DNA of 64,000 nucleotides, taken from positions 2,821,091 through 2,885,090 of the forward strand of contig NZ_LN879502.1 of the NCBI RefSeq assembly GCF_001499655.1, given 5' to 3'. The notes under the pieces were generated by a model. The model saw only the letters and a list, made by a program, of their open reading frames with translations, was not told the DNA's origin and did not search any database. Positions 8,739 to 16,812 of the stretch are shown here, piece after piece. Source of the stretch: Candidatus Protochlamydia naegleriophila. GTDB taxonomy: Bacteria > Chlamydiota > Chlamydiia > Chlamydiales > Parachlamydiaceae. Every line of letters starts with the position of its first letter. Position 1 is the first letter of the stretch. Made by a program: the position numbers and the translations under genes.

Positions 8739-10535
8739 ATGATTTCTTCTTTTTTACAGCGTTTTTCATCGTTTACCTATCTCAATGTGACTCAATTTCT
8801 TGGAGCGTTAAACGACAACATCTACAAACTCTTAATTGTTTATTTCTTCATTCAATTAGAGGGAATTGAATATAGCCACCAAATTCTAGCTTCTACGGGA
8901 GCGACTTTCGTCATTCCTTTTCTGCTTTTTTCTGCCATTTCAGGCACCTTGGCTGATCGTTTCAGCAAAAGGGACATCATTGTTACGACGAAAATTCTAG
9001 AGTTAGTAATCATGGGGCTTGGTGTGTGCGCCTTTGCCTTTCAGAGTAAATGGGGATCGTATGCCATTCTCTTTTTACTCGCCACTCAAAGTGCCATATT
9101 CGGCCCATCCAAGTACGGAATTGTTCCTGAGTTGGTTGCAAGAGAAAAAATTTCTAAGGCTAATGGATTGATGACCTCCTTCACCTTTTTAGCCATCATC
9201 CTTGGAACGTTTCTCTCTTCTTTTCTGATTCAGATCACAGGTCGCAATTTTATTATTTCTTCGATTTTTTGCACGTTTATTGCCTTGATTGGTCTGGTTA
9301 CGAGTTTTTGTATTGAACCAACTCCCCCTTCGGGATCGGAAAAGAAGATTCAATTCTTTTTTTTAAAGGAAATTTTCCAAACTTTGAAGCTTGCCAGCCA
9401 AGAAGTCTCACTATTGCCAGCTATTTTTGGTTCGGCTTACTTTCTCTTCGTGGGAGCGTTTACACAATTAAACATTATTCCTTTTGCCGTCCAGTCGCTC
9501 CATTTGTCTGACATTGAAGGCGGCTACCTCTTCTTCTTAACGGCTTTGGGAATTGGGACGGGTTCTTTGATTGCGGGTAAAATTTCGGGACGGATTGTAG
9601 AATTGGGCTTAGTTCCAATTGGTGCTTTGGGCATCTCTATCTGCTCATTTTTCCTAGATATTTTCTCTGACAACATATGGGCTATTATTCCAACCGTGAC
9701 GTGTTTGGGCGTCTTCGGGGGAATTTTTGAAATCCCTCTCGATTCTTACATTCAGGTCGCAAGCCCCAAACAATCACGCGGACAAATGGTTGCAGCCACC
9801 AACTTTTTTAGTTTTGTCGGGGTGCTCTTAGCTTCAGCCTTGATTTATCTCAATTCAGAAATCTTAGGAATTGCAGCCGACAAAGGTTTTTCGTTAATGG
9901 GTTTTCTGGCCATTGGTGTGACTATTGCCTTCTCTTTCCAATTCTTTGATTATTTAGCCCGTTTTATTGCCTCTATCCTATCCAAACTTCACTTCAGAAC
10001 GGTCTTTAAAGGCAAAGAAAATATTCCCGATTGCCCGGCTCTCTATGTTTGTACCCATACGGCTTGGAACGACACTCTGCTCTTACTCGGATCGCAAAGA
10101 CGCAGAATGCGTTTTTTCATTGAACAGGAGCAAGATCATTCGCGTTGGATGCGGCGCCTATACCGCCTCTTGCGAGTCGTCTTCATCCCGGATATTGAGC
10201 CTCTCGAGAAAAATCAGGAATGCTTAATGGCTATCCAAAATACCCTCAAAAAAGGGATTTCGGTTTGCATTTTTATTCAAAGCTGGGACATTTATTCTGA
10301 AGTCGAGAAGCTCAACCATTCGGCTCCCTTCAATCACATCATTGAAGCAGCCAATTATCCCATTATTCCTGTCCGCATTGAAAAAGGGATTAAGCATCCC
10401 CGCTTTCAATTCCTGAAGAGACTCCTTAATAAGTATCGAGTTCCCGCCTCGGTCGCTTTTGGCAGTTTAATTTACACCGGACACCAATCGCTTCTCGAAT
10501 CCAAGCACGAGCATGAACTCTGCTTTGAAGACTAA
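8739..10535 (+). CDS. MFS transporter fused to PlsC-like acyltransferase (LplT/Aas-type)
   Basis: This is a 598-aa two-domain membrane protein. Residues 1-400 form a multi-TM major facilitator domain opening with the lysophospholipid-transporter signature FLGALNDNIYK. About 415-598 form a PlsC-type glycerolipid acyltransferase domain with the HX4D catalytic motif HTAWND (H440, D445). The likely role is flipping lysophospholipid inward and reacylating it, as in LplT plus Aas. No AMP-binding acyl-ACP synthetase domain follows, so acyl activation must come from elsewhere. The second PlsC motif, normally EGTR, appears as FIQSW (about 513-517), so phosphate binding may differ. It is a single gene with a 26-bp palindrome just after its stop. 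Confidence 0.82.
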   Translation: MISSFLQRFSSFTYLNVTQFLGALNDNIYKLLIVYFFIQLEGIEYSHQILASTGATFVIPFLLFSAISGTLADRFSKRDIIVTTKILELVIMGLGVCAFAFQSKWGSYAILFLLATQSAIFGPSKYGIVPELVAREKISKANGLMTSFTFLAIILGTFLSSFLIQITGRNFIISSIFCTFIALIGLVTSFCIEPTPPSGSEKKIQFFFLKEIFQTLKLASQEVSLLPAIFGSAYFLFVGAFTQLNIIPFAVQSLHLSDIEGGYLFFLTALGIGTGSLIAGKISGRIVELGLVPIGALGISICSFFLDIFSDNIWAIIPTVTCLGVFGGIFEIPLDSYIQVASPKQSRGQMVAATNFFSFVGVLLASALIYLNSEILGIAADKGFSLMGFLAIGVTIAFSFQFFDYLARFIASILSKLHFRTVFKGKENIPDCPALYVCTHTAWNDTLLLLGSQRRRMRFFIEQEQDHSRWMRRLYRLLRVVFIPDIEPLEKNQECLMAIQNTLKKGISVCIFIQSWDIYSEVEKLNHSAPFNHIIEAANYPIIPVRIEKGIKHPRFQFLKRLLNKYRVPASVAFGSLIYTGHQSLLESKHEHELCFED

Positions 10536-10548
10536 AGACTCACCTCTT

Positions 10549-10574
10549 GGTAGATGGCTCTAGAGCCATCTACC
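10549..10574. repeat. Perfect 26-bp palindrome between MFS and porin genes
   Basis: GGTAGATGGCTC followed by TA and its exact reverse complement makes a loop-less perfect palindrome 14 bp after the MFS stop. A second small stem (CAGGC/GCCTG, 10586-10603) follows. No U-run is present. It may end transcription, form a cruciform or bind a dimeric protein. Confidence 0.6.
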
Positions 10575-10671
10575 CTCTGTCCTAACAGGCAAGCTCTCGC
10601 CTGATCGATTAAATAGATTGCTCATAATATTTTTATTCATAAAATTGCATTTTTACTTTTGCAATGTACTT

Positions 10672-12048
10672 ATGAAAAACGCATACACTCTCTGTTTGTT
10701 GACGACATGCCTATTGAGCCTAAACGGATGGCTAGTGGCACAAGATGAATTGGATCCGCCTTCTCTCGAACAACAAGTACAAGACACTTCTCAAAAAACA
10801 TCAAGCGTTGATGAATACTTGGCTCCTTTTGCGGCCATTTCGCAAGAAACAGAAACAGCTGAGCGCTCCGAAAGCGTTTCAAGTCAAGCCGATCCCTCAA
10901 CCCATGCGCTAAAAATTCCCATCGACATCTATTATGAGCGGGGTTTTTGGATGAAGGGGGGCGGCAACACGTTGCGTATTGGAGGCGACATTCAAGTCGA
11001 TACCCGCTCCTATTTGCAGCATTCGAACCAACCATCCAATTTCCGCATCAGGCGTGCACGTATCATCCTAGAGGGAACGATACAAGATTACTTTGGATTT
11101 TTATTCGTACCCTACTTTTTCACCCATGCCGAAACAACGTTTCAATATGCCTACATCGAAACGCTTAAGCCCTCTTATGCACGGCTCAGATTCGGCTTAT
11201 TTAAAGAGCCCATCACACAGCAAGCGCTCAGATCCGATCTCTTAATCGAATTCAATGAACGCAGTTTGGGAGTCATCAACTTTATTCAAGGCGAAGACAT
11301 TGGCGTCATGTTGTTTGGTGCGTTGTGGGATGAACAGCTAGAATATGGAATCGGTGTTTTCAACGGAAAGGGCAGAGAGCTCGAGAACAATTCCAAAAAA
11401 GAATACGTGGGCCGCTTAGTGCTCGCCCCTTTTCTGAATACTCAAAGTCCATTTAAGGCATTCTATCTCGGAATTTCAGGATCAACTTCTCATCAATTTC
11501 AAGATCTCTCAGGACACACGTTCCGAACGGGCACAGACACCATTTTTTGGGAATGGGAAGAAGGAGTCCGATGGGATGATATACGCAATCGATGGGGAGC
11601 AGATTTCGAATGGCTCTACGGCTCTTTTTCTCTAAGGGGTGAATATTTATCAGTTGACTGGGGAAGAGTCACAAGAGGGCCCAGCCAGGAGGCTCATTTT
11701 AAGGCCAATAGCGCTTATATAGAGGCCTGTTACATTTTGACAGGTGAGAAAAAGGAACGCTTTAAATCGGTGATCCCCTTTTCCAATTTCCCCAACGGCT
11801 CAGGAGCCTGGGAACTGGCTGGTCGCTACGAATATTTAAATTTGGACGACAGTAGCTTAAAAAGAGGCCTCGCCAAAGGAACACGGCGCGTGCACGGCTT
11901 TGTGGTTGGCGTCAATCTCTATCCCAATGCATTCATGGCCTTTAAAGTCGATTGGGAAAGGTACTTCTTCGACAATCGAGTTCATCTAGGCAAACACAAA
12001 ATAGACGGAGAATCAGTCATTATAACTCGTCTGCAAGCAATTTTTTAA
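10672..12048 (+). CDS. Phosphate-selective porin O/P family outer-membrane protein
   Basis: This 458-aa protein, counted from the ATG at 10672, begins with a classic signal peptide (MKNAYTLCLL... ending near VAQ, about residue 24). The open frame extends upstream to a TTG at 10618, but that would bury the signal peptide. After a Ser/Gln-rich linker comes an OprO/OprP-type beta-barrel: LRIGGDIQVDTR, FRIRRARIILEG, a lRFGLFKEP-type strand, NERSLGV and DIGVMLFG. The last residue is Phe, as expected for BAM-assembled barrels. It should form an anion or phosphate-type channel, although selectivity cannot be read from sequence. Chlamydiae depend on host metabolites, so uptake is the likely role. No convincing Shine-Dalgarno sequence precedes the chosen ATG. 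Confidence 0.85.
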   Translation: MKNAYTLCLLTTCLLSLNGWLVAQDELDPPSLEQQVQDTSQKTSSVDEYLAPFAAISQETETAERSESVSSQADPSTHALKIPIDIYYERGFWMKGGGNTLRIGGDIQVDTRSYLQHSNQPSNFRIRRARIILEGTIQDYFGFLFVPYFFTHAETTFQYAYIETLKPSYARLRFGLFKEPITQQALRSDLLIEFNERSLGVINFIQGEDIGVMLFGALWDEQLEYGIGVFNGKGRELENNSKKEYVGRLVLAPFLNTQSPFKAFYLGISGSTSHQFQDLSGHTFRTGTDTIFWEWEEGVRWDDIRNRWGADFEWLYGSFSLRGEYLSVDWGRVTRGPSQEAHFKANSAYIEACYILTGEKKERFKSVIPFSNFPNGSGAWELAGRYEYLNLDDSSLKRGLAKGTRRVHGFVVGVNLYPNAFMAFKVDWERYFFDNRVHLGKHKIDGESVIITRLQAIF

Positions 12049-12363
12049 CCACTATAGAATTTAAGCTGGCCGAGGTCAAATGCCTGGCCGAATCAGTGAT
12101 TCGAATTGCAGTTAGAATCTAATAGGTCAGCTGGCTACAAGGTCATCTTTTCCTGTTTTAGGACCAGAGCCTTCTCCTCCCTACCCTACCCAATTATTTT
12201 TTTAAGATCCATTTGAATTAATCTTTAAAAAGTTTATTTTAAAGTCATCTTTTACTGACGCCTCTCCTTTTAGAGATTAGTCTTAAAACCTACAATCAAA
12301 GATTCGGAAAGGCTTTCTGAGTAATTTATGAGGACCATTCATCATTTGACATGAGGATAGTTT
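12049..12363. other. Intergenic region upstream of phosphoketolase
   Basis: It holds a weak hairpin (about 12068-12089) that may end the porin transcript, then AT-rich DNA. GAGGA lies 6 nt before the phosphoketolase ATG. No coding frame is seen and no clear promoter boxes were found. Confidence 0.45.
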
Positions 12364-14763
12364 ATGTTGACAAAATTAGAACTTGAGCCCTACACAGAAG
12401 ACGCTTTGACAGATGAATTATTGCATAAGATGAATGCTTACTGGCGGGCGGCAAACTACTTGTCGGTCGGACAAATTTATCTCATGGACAATCCTCTTTT
12501 ACGCAGACCTTTAAAAAAAGAAGACATTAAGCCCCGCCTGCTAGGGCATTGGGGAACGACTCCAGGTTTAAATTTCATCTATGTCCACTTCAACCGCATC
12601 ATAAAAAAGTTTGACTTGGATATGATTTACATCATTGGTCCAGGTCACGGAGGTCCCGGCATCGTCGCCAATACCTATTTAGAAGGCACCTATAGCGAAT
12701 ATTACCCCAATGTATCCCAAGATGAAGAAGGCATGCGGCGCTTATTCAAGCAATTTTCTTTTCCCGGGGGAATTCCAAGCCACGTCGCTCCCGAAATTCC
12801 GGGGTCGATTCACGAAGGAGGAGAGCTCGGCTATTCCCTCTCTCACGCTTTTGGCGCCGCCTTTGACAATCCAGGCCTAATCGTGGGCTGTATCGTTGGA
12901 GATGGAGAAGCCGAAACAGGCCCCCTTGCAACCTCGTGGCACTCAAATAAATTCCTCAATCCAGCCACTGATGGAGCTGTCCTACCTATTTTGCACCTCA
13001 ACGGCTACAAAATTGCCAATCCTAGTATCTTGGCTCGTATCAGCCAAGAAGAGCTTGAAAGCCTATTTATTGGCTATGGCTATAAGCCCTATTATCTTGA
13101 AGGCTCGGATCCAGAAAGCATGCACCGCCTGATGGCAGAAACTCTCGACACCGTCATTCGCGAGATCAAGGATATTCAAAGAGAAGCACGGGAGAATGGT
13201 GTACACGAGCGCCCTCTCTGGCCCATGATCATTTTGCGCACTCCAAAAGGATGGACAGGGCCTAAAGAAGTGGATGGCAAGAAAACCGAAGATTTTTGGC
13301 GCTCCCATCAAGTCCCTTTTTCCGATATGCAATCTGATCACATCTTGCTGCTCGAGGAATGGCTAAAAAGCTACGGCCCTGACGAGTTATTTGATAAAGA
13401 AGGCAGATTTGTTTCCGATCTAGCTAAGTTAGCGCCAAAAGGGAAGAGGCGGATGGGAGATAATCCGCATGCTAACGGAGGCCTTCTAAGACGCAACTTG
13501 CGCATGCCTGACTTTCGCAATTATGCCTTTGATGTCAAGACACCGGGTACAGCCGAAGCAGAAGCCACTCGAGTCATGGGAACATTTTTGCGCGATGTTA
13601 TGAAATACAACCCCCGCAATTTCCTCATCATGGGACCCGATGAAACAGCTTCTAATCGTCTCGGCAACCTGTTTGAAGTCACGCAAAGACGTTGGCTCGG
13701 TGACTACCTTCCAGAAGACAGTGATGGAGGCAATTTAGGAGTCGATGGGCGTGTGATGGAGATTTTAAGTGAGCACACGTGCCTAGGCTGGCTGGAAGGC
13801 TACGTATTAACCGGAAGGCATGGATTCTTCTCGACTTATGAAGCCTTTGCCCACATCATCGATTCAATGTTCAACCAGCATGCCAAGTGGCTGCAAACAA
13901 CGGCGCACATTCCTTGGCGCGCTCCGATTGCATCAATCAACATTTTGCTCAGCTCTCACGTTTGGCGCCAAGACCACAACGGATTCTCGCACCAAGATCC
14001 TGGATTTATCGATCATGTGATCAATAAGAAAGCCTCAGTCGTGCGCGTCTACCTTCCGCCAGATGCCAATACCCTGCTTTCTGTCACCAATCACTGCCTC
14101 AAAAGCTTAAACTATATCAACGTCATCGTAGCCGGCAAGCAGCCTGCTCTGCAATACTTAAGCATGGACGCTGCTATCAAACACTGCACGGCAGGAATTG
14201 GCATTTGGGAATGGGCCAGCAATGACAAAGGAACCGAGCCGGATGTAGTCATGGCCTGTGCAGGCGATATTCCGACCCTTGAAACCTTGGCAGCAGTCGA
14301 CATCTTGCGGCGCAATATTCCCGATTTAAAAATCCGGGTAATCAATGTCGTCGATTTGATGACTCTACAACCAAAAGAGGAGCATCCGCACGGCCTTTCT
14401 AATGCCGATTTTGACGAAATGTTTACAACTGACAAGCCAATCATCTTTGCCTATCATGGCTATCCTTGGCTCATCCACCGCTTGACTTATAGACGTACAA
14501 ATCATGATAACATTCATGTAAGGGGGTATAAAGAAGAGGGGACAACGACAACACCATTCGACATGGTCGTGCTGAATGAAATCGATCGGTTCCATCTCGT
14601 AGGCGATGTCATCGATCGCGTCCCACGTTTGGGCTACTTAGCAGCTTACACCAAACAAGAAATGCGCCATAAGTTAATCGAGCACAACGAGTATATCACA
14701 AAAGTTGGCGAAGATATGCCGGAGGTCAGAAATTGGAAGTGGCCTTATAAAACAGGCTCTTAA
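12364..14763 (+). CDS. xfp: Xylulose-5-P/fructose-6-P phosphoketolase
   Basis: This 799-aa protein has normal phosphoketolase length. It uses thiamine diphosphate to split xylulose-5-phosphate (and often fructose-6-phosphate) with phosphate into acetyl-phosphate and an aldose phosphate. Recognisable signatures are [11 protein letters not shown] (about 60-70), the GPGHGGPG motif (about 95-102), the TPP-binding GDGEAETGP, and [19 protein letters not shown] in the pyrimidine-binding domain. The start is well supported by GAGGA 6 nt upstream. In an intracellular chlamydia it offers a short route from sugar phosphate to acetyl-phosphate/ATP. It is a single transcription unit convergent with the MOMP-like gene. 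Confidence 0.97.
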   Translation: MLTKLELEPYTEDALTDELLHKMNAYWRAANYLSVGQIYLMDNPLLRRPLKKEDIKPRLLGHWGTTPGLNFIYVHFNRIIKKFDLDMIYIIGPGHGGPGIVANTYLEGTYSEYYPNVSQDEEGMRRLFKQFSFPGGIPSHVAPEIPGSIHEGGELGYSLSHAFGAAFDNPGLIVGCIVGDGEAETGPLATSWHSNKFLNPATDGAVLPILHLNGYKIANPSILARISQEELESLFIGYGYKPYYLEGSDPESMHRLMAETLDTVIREIKDIQREARENGVHERPLWPMIILRTPKGWTGPKEVDGKKTEDFWRSHQVPFSDMQSDHILLLEEWLKSYGPDELFDKEGRFVSDLAKLAPKGKRRMGDNPHANGGLLRRNLRMPDFRNYAFDVKTPGTAEAEATRVMGTFLRDVMKYNPRNFLIMGPDETASNRLGNLFEVTQRRWLGDYLPEDSDGGNLGVDGRVMEILSEHTCLGWLEGYVLTGRHGFFSTYEAFAHIIDSMFNQHAKWLQTTAHIPWRAPIASINILLSSHVWRQDHNGFSHQDPGFIDHVINKKASVVRVYLPPDANTLLSVTNHCLKSLNYINVIVAGKQPALQYLSMDAAIKHCTAGIGIWEWASNDKGTEPDVVMACAGDIPTLETLAAVDILRRNIPDLKIRVINVVDLMTLQPKEEHPHGLSNADFDEMFTTDKPIIFAYHGYPWLIHRLTYRRTNHDNIHVRGYKEEGTTTTPFDMVVLNEIDRFHLVGDVIDRVPRLGYLAAYTKQEMRHKLIEHNEYITKVGEDMPEVRNWKWPYKTGS

Positions 14764-14770
14764 ATACGGA

Positions 14771-14813
14771 AGAGGGGATCCCTGGGATCCCTGGGATCCC
14801 TGGGATCCCCTCT
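14771..14813. repeat. Array of four GGGATCCC palindromes forming a larger dyad
   Basis: Four copies of the 8-bp palindrome GGGATCCC are separated by single T bases, and the ends extend to AGAGGGG/CCCCTCT. The full 43 bp is symmetrical apart from the single-T spacers. It lies 8 bp after the phosphoketolase stop, between convergent genes. Confidence 0.85.
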
Positions 14814-14818
14814 CATGC

Positions 14819-14843
14819 GATAGCTTTTTGAAAAAAGGCTATC
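14819..14843. terminator. Bidirectional terminator between convergent genes
   Basis: GATAGC-TTTTT pairs with AAAAA-GGCTATC (one bulge). The A/T tracts lie inside the stem, so either strand gives a hairpin. It sits between the phosphoketolase gene (plus) and the MOMP-like gene (minus). Confidence 0.5.
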
Positions 14844-14848
14844 CAAGA

Positions 14849-16402
14849 TTAGAATGCATAGATTGCTTCGATTTCGAAATCGTTGTAGCGATGACGTCCA
14901 CCGATTCTTTTATCTTCTTCTTTGCTGAATTCGAAGATCGTATCGATTGAGAAGTTGTCAGTGATCGCATACAAGAATTCGAATCTCCAACCTTTGAAGT
15001 TCGCATTACCGCGGCGTGGGTAGTACCCAATCATACCACTGCTGCTTCCACTGCTGAAGTCTGAGAAACCAACGATGTCCACCATGTTGTCATCTAAAAT
15101 GTTACCACGGCCAATGCTTCCAACGTCAAAGTCAGAAACAGCTTGTGCTTGAACATAGATATACTCGATATCGAACGACCAGTCGCCTTCTTTCTTCACT
15201 TCACCGACGTAAACACCTGCGTAGGCACCCAAGTTTTTCTTCTTGTTGTTGGTGAATCTGTTAGCTTTAGCTGCATGGTTAACCAAGAAACCGCTATAGA
15301 ATTCAACCGGTACAGTCTTGCAGAAAAGCTCTGGTGTAATTGTATAGGTCAAAGTAATTTGCGAGTTTCTAAATTCCGTGCCATATGGGTTGCGTTTATG
15401 GCAGCGGTTTCTACCAACTTTTTGCCAGTCGATAAACGAGTAACGAATGTCTAAACCTGTATCGAAAAGATTCAGTACACCGATTTCAGTTACCCAGCCA
15501 AAGTGGTTGACACGCTCGTCAATGACGAACATAGCACCTTCCCAGTACCAGTCTGTGACATCATCAATCGCACTTGCAAACTTCAACAATACCCCGTCAA
15601 AGCGGCTAGAGAATTGAATTTCAGAATCAAAAACGTCATCGAGCTTGCGACGACCAATTTCAATGTCAAAGCGGTGCTTACCATCGGCCCATACATTGTA
15701 ACCCATGTAAGCGCGCTTCAAGTTGATTGCATTAGCTTCGCCGCTTCCCTTGCCACAACGCTTCATGTTGCGTGGACGAAGAGATTCGACTTCACTTCCA
15801 TCGGCATTGAATACAGGATAAACACCGAAACAATCGTTGCGGCCTCGAATACCTGCTGGATTGTCAAATTGGAGGTGAGCAGCTGCCCATGCACGTCCAA
15901 ATGAATACTTAAGTTTAAAGTTGAACTCAACGTCGAAGTCGTTAGTAGAAATTGGCAAGCCTCTAGCATCAACGTGATTGCCGCCGCGCAAGTTTCTATA
16001 ATCTTTTCCAACAGGGATCAAATCGCCATCTTTACCAAGAAGGAAAAAGTGCGTTTTAGAATTATAATAAGCAGAACTGTCGCTTGAAGAGCTGCTTGAA
16101 GTAGAAGAGCTAGATGATCCGCTAGAGCAAGAAGAGCCTGAACAATCTTCCTCTGCAAATAATACAACACCTTTTTCTCTGATCGAACGCCACTCGAAGC
16201 GAATATCTCCGCTGATGTCTAGGTTGTTCGCTTTCTTTTTAACGTCAATATTTTCTTTAGATTGAACAAACTCTCTTAGAGGCTGATCATCACGTTCATT
16301 AAGTTGGCGCTCAAATGCGGTTTCTTGTTGCTGCGCAAAAACAGTAACAGATGTAAATCCTGCTGCCACTAATAAAGGCATCAGATACTTTACAAGTTTC
16401 AT
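14849..16402 (-). CDS. MOMP-like outer-membrane beta-barrel protein
   Basis: This is a 517-aa protein from the ATG at 16402, chosen because GGAG lies 5 nt upstream and a signal peptide (MKLVKYLMPLLVAAG... VFA) begins there. The frame itself continues further upstream. The mature part is rich in alternating aromatic/polar strands (LDISGDIRFEWRSI, FNFKLKYSFGRAWAAAHLQF) and ends in Phe, fitting a BAM-assembled porin related to chlamydial major outer-membrane or Pom-type porins. Near residues 80-110 is a loop dominated by Ser with two Cys, probably surface-exposed and able to form disulfides. A second Ser/Gly patch lies near the C-terminus. It is likely abundant and the main nutrient channel or adhesin. 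The exact subfamily is uncertain. Confidence 0.8.
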   Translation of the reverse strand: MKLVKYLMPLLVAAGFTSVTVFAQQQETAFERQLNERDDQPLREFVQSKENIDVKKKANNLDISGDIRFEWRSIREKGVVLFAEEDCSGSSCSSGSSSSSTSSSSSSDSSAYYNSKTHFFLLGKDGDLIPVGKDYRNLRGGNHVDARGLPISTNDFDVEFNFKLKYSFGRAWAAAHLQFDNPAGIRGRNDCFGVYPVFNADGSEVESLRPRNMKRCGKGSGEANAINLKRAYMGYNVWADGKHRFDIEIGRRKLDDVFDSEIQFSSRFDGVLLKFASAIDDVTDWYWEGAMFVIDERVNHFGWVTEIGVLNLFDTGLDIRYSFIDWQKVGRNRCHKRNPYGTEFRNSQITLTYTITPELFCKTVPVEFYSGFLVNHAAKANRFTNNKKKNLGAYAGVYVGEVKKEGDWSFDIEYIYVQAQAVSDFDVGSIGRGNILDDNMVDIVGFSDFSSGSSSGMIGYYPRRGNANFKGWRFEFLYAITDNFSIDTIFEFSKEEDKRIGGRHRYNDFEIEAIYAF

Positions 16403-16546
16403 GTCGACTCCATTTGTTGTAGAATAGAAATTAATTGAAGTATTCAATTATCTTTTTGATTTCAGAAAATTTATGAAAAAGAACAGGTAGGCTTTAATAA
16501 GTAAGAAAATTCACTTTTTGATGTTAATTCACAAATTTTGCTAATG

Positions 16547-16575
16547 GTTTTAATCGCTTTAAACGTTAAAGTCAA
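16547..16575 (-). promoter_or_regulatory. Candidate promoter of the MOMP-like gene
   Basis: On the minus strand TTGACT (16575-16570), a 17-bp spacer and TAAAAC (16552-16547) precede the gene by about 145 bp. The -35 is 5/6 and the -10 is 4/6. The remainder of 16448-16812 is AT-rich and noncoding. Confidence 0.4.
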
Positions 16576-16812
16576 CAGTAAGTTAGTAAAAAAGTGTCTT
16601 ACAAATAGGTTTAAAAAGGTAAGAATCTATATATAAGCGATTTACAAAACACTAACTGGCTTATTTGAAGAAAAGCCTTTCTAATTGACAAGGCCTTGTG
16701 AAGCATAGTTAATTGATGAAAAACGAAATACTTTATATTTTATTTCAATATTTGTCATCTTTTATTTTTAAAATATTTTTTTATAATAAAAAGACAGAGT
16801 TAGGCAACTCTT

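Noticed and set aside
10618..10671. Earlier TTG start for the porin
   Set aside because: It would put 18 residues in front of a clear signal peptide; the ATG at 10672 gives a standard exported protein.
14705..14950. Plus-strand frame across the GGGATCCC array coding repeated D-P-W
   Set aside because: It starts inside phosphoketolase, has no ribosome site and its repeats are a by-product of the palindrome array.
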